From contig NC_063070.1 of the NCBI RefSeq assembly GCF_022605165.1, positions 434,001-498,000 on the forward strand: 64,000 nucleotides of DNA, written 5' to 3'. Both the position numbers and the translations under genes were made by a program. Positions 58,073 to 64,000 of the stretch are shown piece by piece; the stretch's first letter is position 1, and each line of letters opens with the position of its first letter. This stretch comes from Purpureocillium takamizusanense. Its lineage: Eukaryota > Ascomycota > Sordariomycetes > Hypocreales > Ophiocordycipitaceae. The notes beneath the pieces were generated by a model. It was not told the DNA's origin. It saw nothing but the letters and a program-made list of their open reading frames with translations, and searched no databases.

Positions 58073-58609
58073 TTATAGCTCTTGGCTCGGACCCTTGCCA
58101 CTCTTGCCGGTCTTCTTGGGCAGCAGGTCTGCAGCGTGGTATTAGCAAACGAACCGGCACCCGCCATGTAGGAAGTCGGATACTGACTTTGGTGAATGTT
58201 GGGAAGGACACCACCCTGGGCAATAGTGACGTGACCAAGCAGCTTGTTCAACTCCTCATCGTTTCGGATGGCCAGCTGGAGATGACGGGGAATGATACGA
58301 GTCTTCTTGTTGTCACGGGCGGCGTTGCCAGCGAGCTCAAGGATTTCGGCAGCGAGATACTCGAGAACAGCAGCCAGGTAGACGGGAGCACCGGCACCGA
58401 CACGCTGAGCATAGTTGCCCTTTCGCAGAAGACGATGGACACGACCAACGGGGAACGCGAGACCAGCCTTGGACGAACGGCTGAGAAGTTTGATCAGTAC
58501 ACGACCTGAACGAAAGGGATGATCGTGCAAGCAGACGATGCGAGATGACTTACGATTGCGCGTTCTTGGAGCCAGAGGCCTTGCCGCCAGACTTGCCGCC
58601 GCCGGTCAT
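58073..58609 (-). CDS. H2A: Histone H2A
   Basis: Model complement(58073..58128, 58188..58480, 58554..58609), 134 aa with two GT-AG introns. The sequence is canonical: [20 protein letters not shown]-tail, [18 protein letters not shown], the [19 protein letters not shown] helix and [20 protein letters not shown]. The C-terminus ends SQEL, the fungal H2A motif whose Ser is phosphorylated after DNA breaks. It pairs with H2B in the nucleosome and is divergent from the H2B gene 2.5 kb away, the usual fungal arrangement. Confidence 0.97.
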
Positions 58610-61092
58610 TTTGATGTTGTGATTTTGGGTTGGGAAAACTTGAACGTTCGAAATGGGTACGAGAGTACGGCCGGATGACAGGGCGACAAAGATGCAGGTG
58701 GATGGCAGTGGTGACAATTGGGGAATTCAAAATGGGAGAGCGAAGGGGACATGGAGGGGGGCTCAGAGGTTAAGTACTTTTTGGCGCGTTGGAGACGTGA
58801 CGCTGGATCACCCGCTCGGGGGCTGCTAGCGCGCTAGTCCTGTTATGGGAAATGGGCGGACTCGCGTTCTCAACATCCAGGGGAAGGCAGGGGGGAAAAC
58901 ATACCCACGAGACTGAGCAGGTAGAAGGTACTGCTGGCAGGCGCGCCAGTGGGTCCAAGGCTGCAGGCGCGCCTGGAGGAAACGGGCAGTCCAGCTCCAA
59001 CGTGGATGCGTGGGCATGCGGGCAGGGAGCAGCATGCCACTGCTGGGCTGCCGCCCTGCGACTGTTCCGTGCCGTGGTTGTCACGAATCCCCTCTGTAGC
59101 ACCATCGCCAGGCATGCGCTGCATTAGGCAGACGGGCGGTCTCTTGCATGAGTCGAAGGCGGGAGCGGCTGTTCATCTCCGGTACGTCCGCTGCAAGACT
59201 ACGTGCACATACGTGCGCGCACCTACAATGTGCTCGTCTCGTTTGTCCTTTGTTCGTCTGGCGTTGACATGCGCGCCCCAAGCCTGTGTTTTTCAACACG
59301 ACCATTTCGTGCCTGGCTTGCCCACGTACCTCAAGGCATGCGCAGGAAAACGTTGACAGCAGCTTGTGGTACCTGACAGGCCACGCAACCCAGTACAATG
59401 TTATGGTAGCCCTTCCCCTCAGTACCTAGGTACCTAGGTACTGACCCAGATACTACAAGGAGGTTAGTACTTGCCAGGCCTATCGAGAGGTAATTTGGTA
59501 ATCCTTTGCCTTTGATGATTTCTGGTCGCTGAGTCAGCTCATTAAGGTACCTTAGCACTTCGTAAGGGCTCTGAAACGAGGGTCCGAGTACCGAAGTACA
59601 CTGTACTCCGTACCTCGTTCATTGTCTTGGGATCTGCCCAAGCCGCATGACGTGCGACAGTGCTATAGACGAGCTCCCTGGCGCAGCCGGCGCGGGGGGT
59701 TGCTCTCTTCAGTACCAAGGTGTATTCTGGCCAATCAAAAATCGAGGTACACAAAAACACAAAAACACAGGTCGCCTCCCCTCACCATTGGGTGCACCTC
59801 CTCCACACGCTTGGCGGGAGCATTGCGTACCAGATACCTAGATTGTGCCTGTTGCCCTTGCTGCGCTACGAAGGCAGAAATCACACACCCTGTGCCCATG
59901 AAGGACTCCCAGCCTCGAGTGCCCATCCGGCTCTAGAGGGATGGCGGGCGTGACGTGAAGCGGCACTAAAGCGCACGGGACGCTCTAAATACGCACACTG
60001 GACAGACAAGACAGCTCTACCCCCGCAAGGAGCAGCATGATACCACTAACTACATGGCATCTAGGCTCTAGTACTCGAATCTGCACGTATGTTCCGGTCA
60101 GAGTTCTGGTGACCTAGCGGCAGACGCGTTTGCCGCCAGCTCGGGCTTCTTTGTTGTATCACAGGACGGACAGTGGCTTGAGTGCGAGGTAGTGGTCGTG
60201 GGCAACCACAACGCGCCGTCCTTGAATTGAAAACGTGTCCATCGGTTCATATCAAACGGTTCATCGAAAACAAACAAGAGTGACATGACCTCAATGTTAG
60301 CTAGCCTGCGGGTGTCCAAGTATCGCCTCTCGTCTCTCCTCATATCATACCAACGTTACTACCTGTAGTATAAGTGAGCGGCAAAAAAGCGCTCGCTGAC
60401 CGCAGCCCACTTCTTCGTGCAGACCTGCATACATCAGCTTCTATGAATAAGGTACGTACTGCGCTGTATGTACGTGTACCATTGTGCGTGTGAGCATGGG
60501 ATGAGTACCTGTGCAATGGCAGCACCAGTGGCACCAGGTCGTAGTACGTACTACTTACGCGCGTGTTATGTTCTCCGCAGAGCCGCTCTTTTTGGCCTGG
60601 TCAAGCGCGCCTCACAATTCCTTGTTGCGCGTTGCTCTCACGACGCGCTCCACTCACCCGTTTCCATCGCCCCGCCACTCACTGCTTGCCTGGTCCAGCG
60701 TCTCACACGCGCATGGAACACGCGCCAAGTACGTACCCAGGTACGTACCTAGTGCCCAGATCCCCCACCTCCAGGCCACTACTGGCACTGGCCAGATTGG
60801 CTAGAAATGGTAGAAAAAACACCGCCATTCAGCGCCAACCACCACTGAGGCCCCCCCCCCCCCCAGACGCCCGTCTCGACGCTGCACCTCAATCAGTAAC
60901 CCACTGCGGTCGCGGCGCGTCAGCTACAAAAACCCAGCCCACCCCCCAACCCTTCTTCCTCCGCCATCAACTTCCATCCACCACCCGCTGACTACCTGAC
61001 CCGCTGCTCTTCCCAAGCACGCAGATTTCATCCCCAGCCGCACGCGTACAGATATCCTTTTCTGTTTCTCAGCCAACCCATAAACCGTCAAG
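58610..61092. other. Divergent H2A-H2B intergenic region
   Basis: Shared upstream DNA of the two histone genes. It contains CCTAGGTACCTAGGTAC (about 59425-59441), TACTCCGTACCTCG (about 59604), GTACGTACCCAGGTACGTACC (about 60728), and a run of 14 C at 60851-60864. A CT/CA-rich leader precedes the H2B ATG. No credible gene lies inside despite many short frames. Confidence 0.6.
60851..60864. repeat. Poly(C) run
   Basis: Fourteen consecutive C, about 230 nt upstream of the H2B start codon. It could be length-variable or a sequencing weak point. Confidence 0.9.
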
Positions 61093-61685
<593 letters not shown>

Positions 61686-62067
61686 GCACGGGTACTTTTT
61701 TCGATGGTCTAATGCTTTCTTGTCTTTTTGCGTGGCATCAGGGTGTCATGATCGGAAGTCTCAGGGCGTTCACACCAAAGTCGCCTTGTCTTGGGATTTC
61801 TTAATGCGTTACGGATGGTTTTGCTTTATGGGGGCAATGTCTTCAAACGGTCAACGGGGTTTTGCGGTTGTACAATACACATCGAGAATAGGGTCTCGAG
61901 GCAATGAATTCGTGCACATGATCATTTGTTTCTTGCCTTTTTGCATTTGTACCTGTTTCGCGTCCAAATGTGGCGCGAAGACTGTGCTTTTTATGTTATC
62001 TGGGGCTTATGGGTGCCGGTGTTACAAGTTTGGCTTGAAGCCCCTTGGGCGCTTTACTGGATGCCAG
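61686..62067. other. Convergent intergenic region
   Basis: 382 nt between H2B (+) and the SQS1-like gene (-). It is T-rich downstream of H2B (GTACTTTTTTCG, TTTCTTGTCTTTTTG) and holds the 3' ends of both transcripts. Confidence 0.6.
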
Positions 62068-64000
62068 CTATCCCAGACCGGCTTTTGTTCGCTTCATGGT
62101 CTGCGTCACCGGCTGAAGAATGCCCTTATTGTGTGTTGCACCCAGAGCAGTTCCACTGCTCCATCCCATCTTCTCTAACATCGCTCGCCCTCGATTGCTT
62201 GTGCTCAGCTCCGGTGCGGCAGCTCCTACAACTTCACCATCACGGTAGCTCGTCGCAGCATGGCCGTTTCCTCTTGTCGCAGGGAGGTTCCCCGGCTTCC
62301 TCTTCCCCTTGATATCCAGTCGCGGCAAGTAACGCCTGTGGATACGAGAAAGGGCTTGGTCGAATTTGCTTTCGTTGTATGATAGAGTTCGCACGGTGCG
62401 GTAGAGCGTGGTCCGGCGCTGATCTGCTTTACCCGTGGACTTCGAGTTGATTTTGAACTGATTGGCCAGTTCATGAATAATTTTTCGTGCATGGAGGTCC
62501 ATCGGCGGAAAAGTTTGACTTTCTTGCGGTTAATTTTGCCTGCGAATCTACCATATTGACGCGTGCTCACCTTTCGTCAGTGCCTCTGAGGAACACCCTG
62601 AACTCTGCACCAACATCTTGTATGGTCATTCCGATCGGGTATTTGAGCCTCAGGTCCCCCGGCTGCGGGTTCTGACCAAGCATTCCAAGCGCCCGTAGCT
62701 CTTCGCGTTGCTGTTTTCGCTGTTTCTTCCTGAGTCGGTCATTTTTCCAGGCTACCTGTAACTGTTGCTCCAGATCCGAGTCAGAGACGTCAAAGGCTAC
62801 AGGAGCGCGAGACTTTTTGCTCCTTCTAGGCCGTAGGCTCGGGCGCTCCCAATCCATACAGTCGAACTCCGACGCCCTTGCTTGCGCAACTGTAGCGCTC
62901 TCGTCTGGTGATGACGAGGACGAGTCGCCCCCTGATGGGCTCCCAACAGCGTCGTCGATGTCGGAGTCGGAGCTTATGCTTTGACCCGCGATCAGTTTTG
63001 CCAGGGTTACGTCATCCACCTCAGCGTCGCTGTGTTCGATTCCGCTCTCCGCAGACCCAGCAAGGTCATGTCGAAACCCGTCACTTGTGGACTCTTCCTG
63101 TACCACTTTAGCGTTGGATGTGACCACACTGCGCCTGTTACTGCGTCTCTGTGCCTTGTTTTGCTCGCTGTGATCACTGGTGTCGCTGTTCGTGCCGCCA
63201 AGGTCACGGTTGTTGTGCCCGTGATCGTGTAGTGCCTCATCAATCTCGCCACTCTCTCGCATGTTGGCAATGTAGTCGGCAAGCAGTGCGTCTTCTTCAC
63301 TTCCATGCCCAGGCCGACGGTCTCCCCGCCTGCCAGACTTCGTGTTTCGACGTTTTCGATGGGTTAGTGGTATTTGTATGTGATGCTTGTCATCTTGCAT
63401 GAGGGCAACGTCCGCCTCTGGTGTGTGCACATCGGCAGCGGATGATTGTTGCTCCATGGAAGTTCGCGAAAGCGACGGCGGGAGGGCAGTTTGACGTGGA
63501 CGTGTTCCAGCACGGCCGCGGAACAATATGACTTCGTCACCAGAGCTGCTGCTGGGTGATCGGTGTCTTTCCGGTATAGGGATGGCCAGCTTGCTGCTTT
63601 CCGCTGCCAACCTCTCGCCGTCCAGGTCATAGAAGAAAAGGGCATCCACGGTTGCGTCTGCTTCGTTGTCGCATCCCTTGATGGCCCGCTCTAGCTCATC
63701 TGGGCCCATCATGGTAGCCTCCTCTACACCAACGTCCACGGGTAAGTCAGGTTGCTCACTGCGTGGATGGACGTCGCTGCTGGCTGGGTCGCTGTCCTGG
63801 GGATCCGGGTCATCGGCTTTTAGCGGCTCGGTCATCCCAGCACTGCGAAACAGCACAGGCTGGCTGCGAAGTCTCGAGTTACTGCTCCAGGTGGAATGGT
63901 CATGCTGCGACGTCTGTCTGGCTTCCTCGGCCAGAGTGAACGTGGCTGTCGCGTATGCTGGTTTGCCGACTATACGCATGTGGTCGAGGCCTGACCCGCT
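62068..64000 (-). CDS. SQS1: SQS1/PFA1-like R3H and G-patch protein (5' partial)
   Basis: Model complement(62068..62518, 62571..>64000). The frame stays open to the window end and the reading around the in-frame ATG at 63979 looks internal (SGSGLDHMRIVG), so the true start lies outside. Yeast Sqs1/Pfa1 activates the DEAH helicase Prp43 in splicing and ribosome maturation. Visible: FTLAEEARQTSQHDHSTW near the N-terminus; a long acidic/Ser-rich middle; a basic KNDRLRKKQRKQQREELRALG segment; an R3H-like domain with HARKIIHELANQFK; and a C-terminal G-patch starting GRAMLEKMGWSSGTALG. The single 52-nt intron joins GAC GAA AG to T CAA ACT, giving DESQTFPPMD. Confidence 0.85.

Overview
The window reads as nuclear DNA of a filamentous ascomycete, most likely a Sordariomycete close to Hypocreales. 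Short GT-AG introns (about 50-90 nt) interrupt GC-rich genes, and the families are typical of filamentous fungi. Intergenic DNA is peppered with short palindromic words built on TACGAAGTA / CTTCGTAC / ACCTAGGT. Several blocks are extremely AT-rich and almost free of CpA and TpG, which is the signature of repeat-induced point mutation (RIP). The order-level placement is inference from the codon and protein style. No species is claimed.

Layout. 1-865: RIP-like AT island and promoter. 866-3353 (+): RAD54 recombination translocase. 4151-4573 (+): unknown small spliced gene. 5387-5638 (+): Rsa3-domain small protein. 6150-8211 (-): Ytp1-like membrane protein with five exons. 8212-12149: gene-poor but not AT-rich, holding a tRNA-Gly-like relic. 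12150-12986 (-): LACTB2-like metallo-beta-lactamase. 14070-14999 (+): mitochondrial carrier. 15929-18955 (-): Rsc1/2-type double-bromodomain/BAH subunit. 19260-20780: RIP island. 21298-22531 (+): OTU1-like deubiquitinase. 23133-24516 (-): UsgS-like membrane protein. 25145-26893 (+): INP1-like peroxisome inheritance protein. About 27664-28916 (+): RTA1-family membrane protein. 29552-30310 (+): hypothetical protein. 30311-54360: a 24-kb RIP-destroyed repeat block with nested Gypsy-type LTR retrotransposon relics. 54361-55855 (-): KGD2. 58073-58609 (-) and 61093-61685 (+): divergent histones H2A and H2B. 62068 to the window end (-): SQS1-like G-patch protein, 5' end outside the window.

The genes are mostly unrelated housekeeping genes, not an operon or cluster. 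They cover homologous recombination, chromatin remodelling, core histones, the TCA cycle, ubiquitin removal, peroxisome inheritance, ribosome assembly or splicing, and membrane transport. The only evident functional pair is H2A/H2B. I found no biosynthetic cluster, CRISPR array or clearly new system. The most unusual content is the large RIP block, with its nearly complete loss of CpA/TpG, its edge against the KGD2 stop codon, and a clean tandem array at its other edge. All exon models were assembled by hand from reading frame, splice consensus and family conservation.
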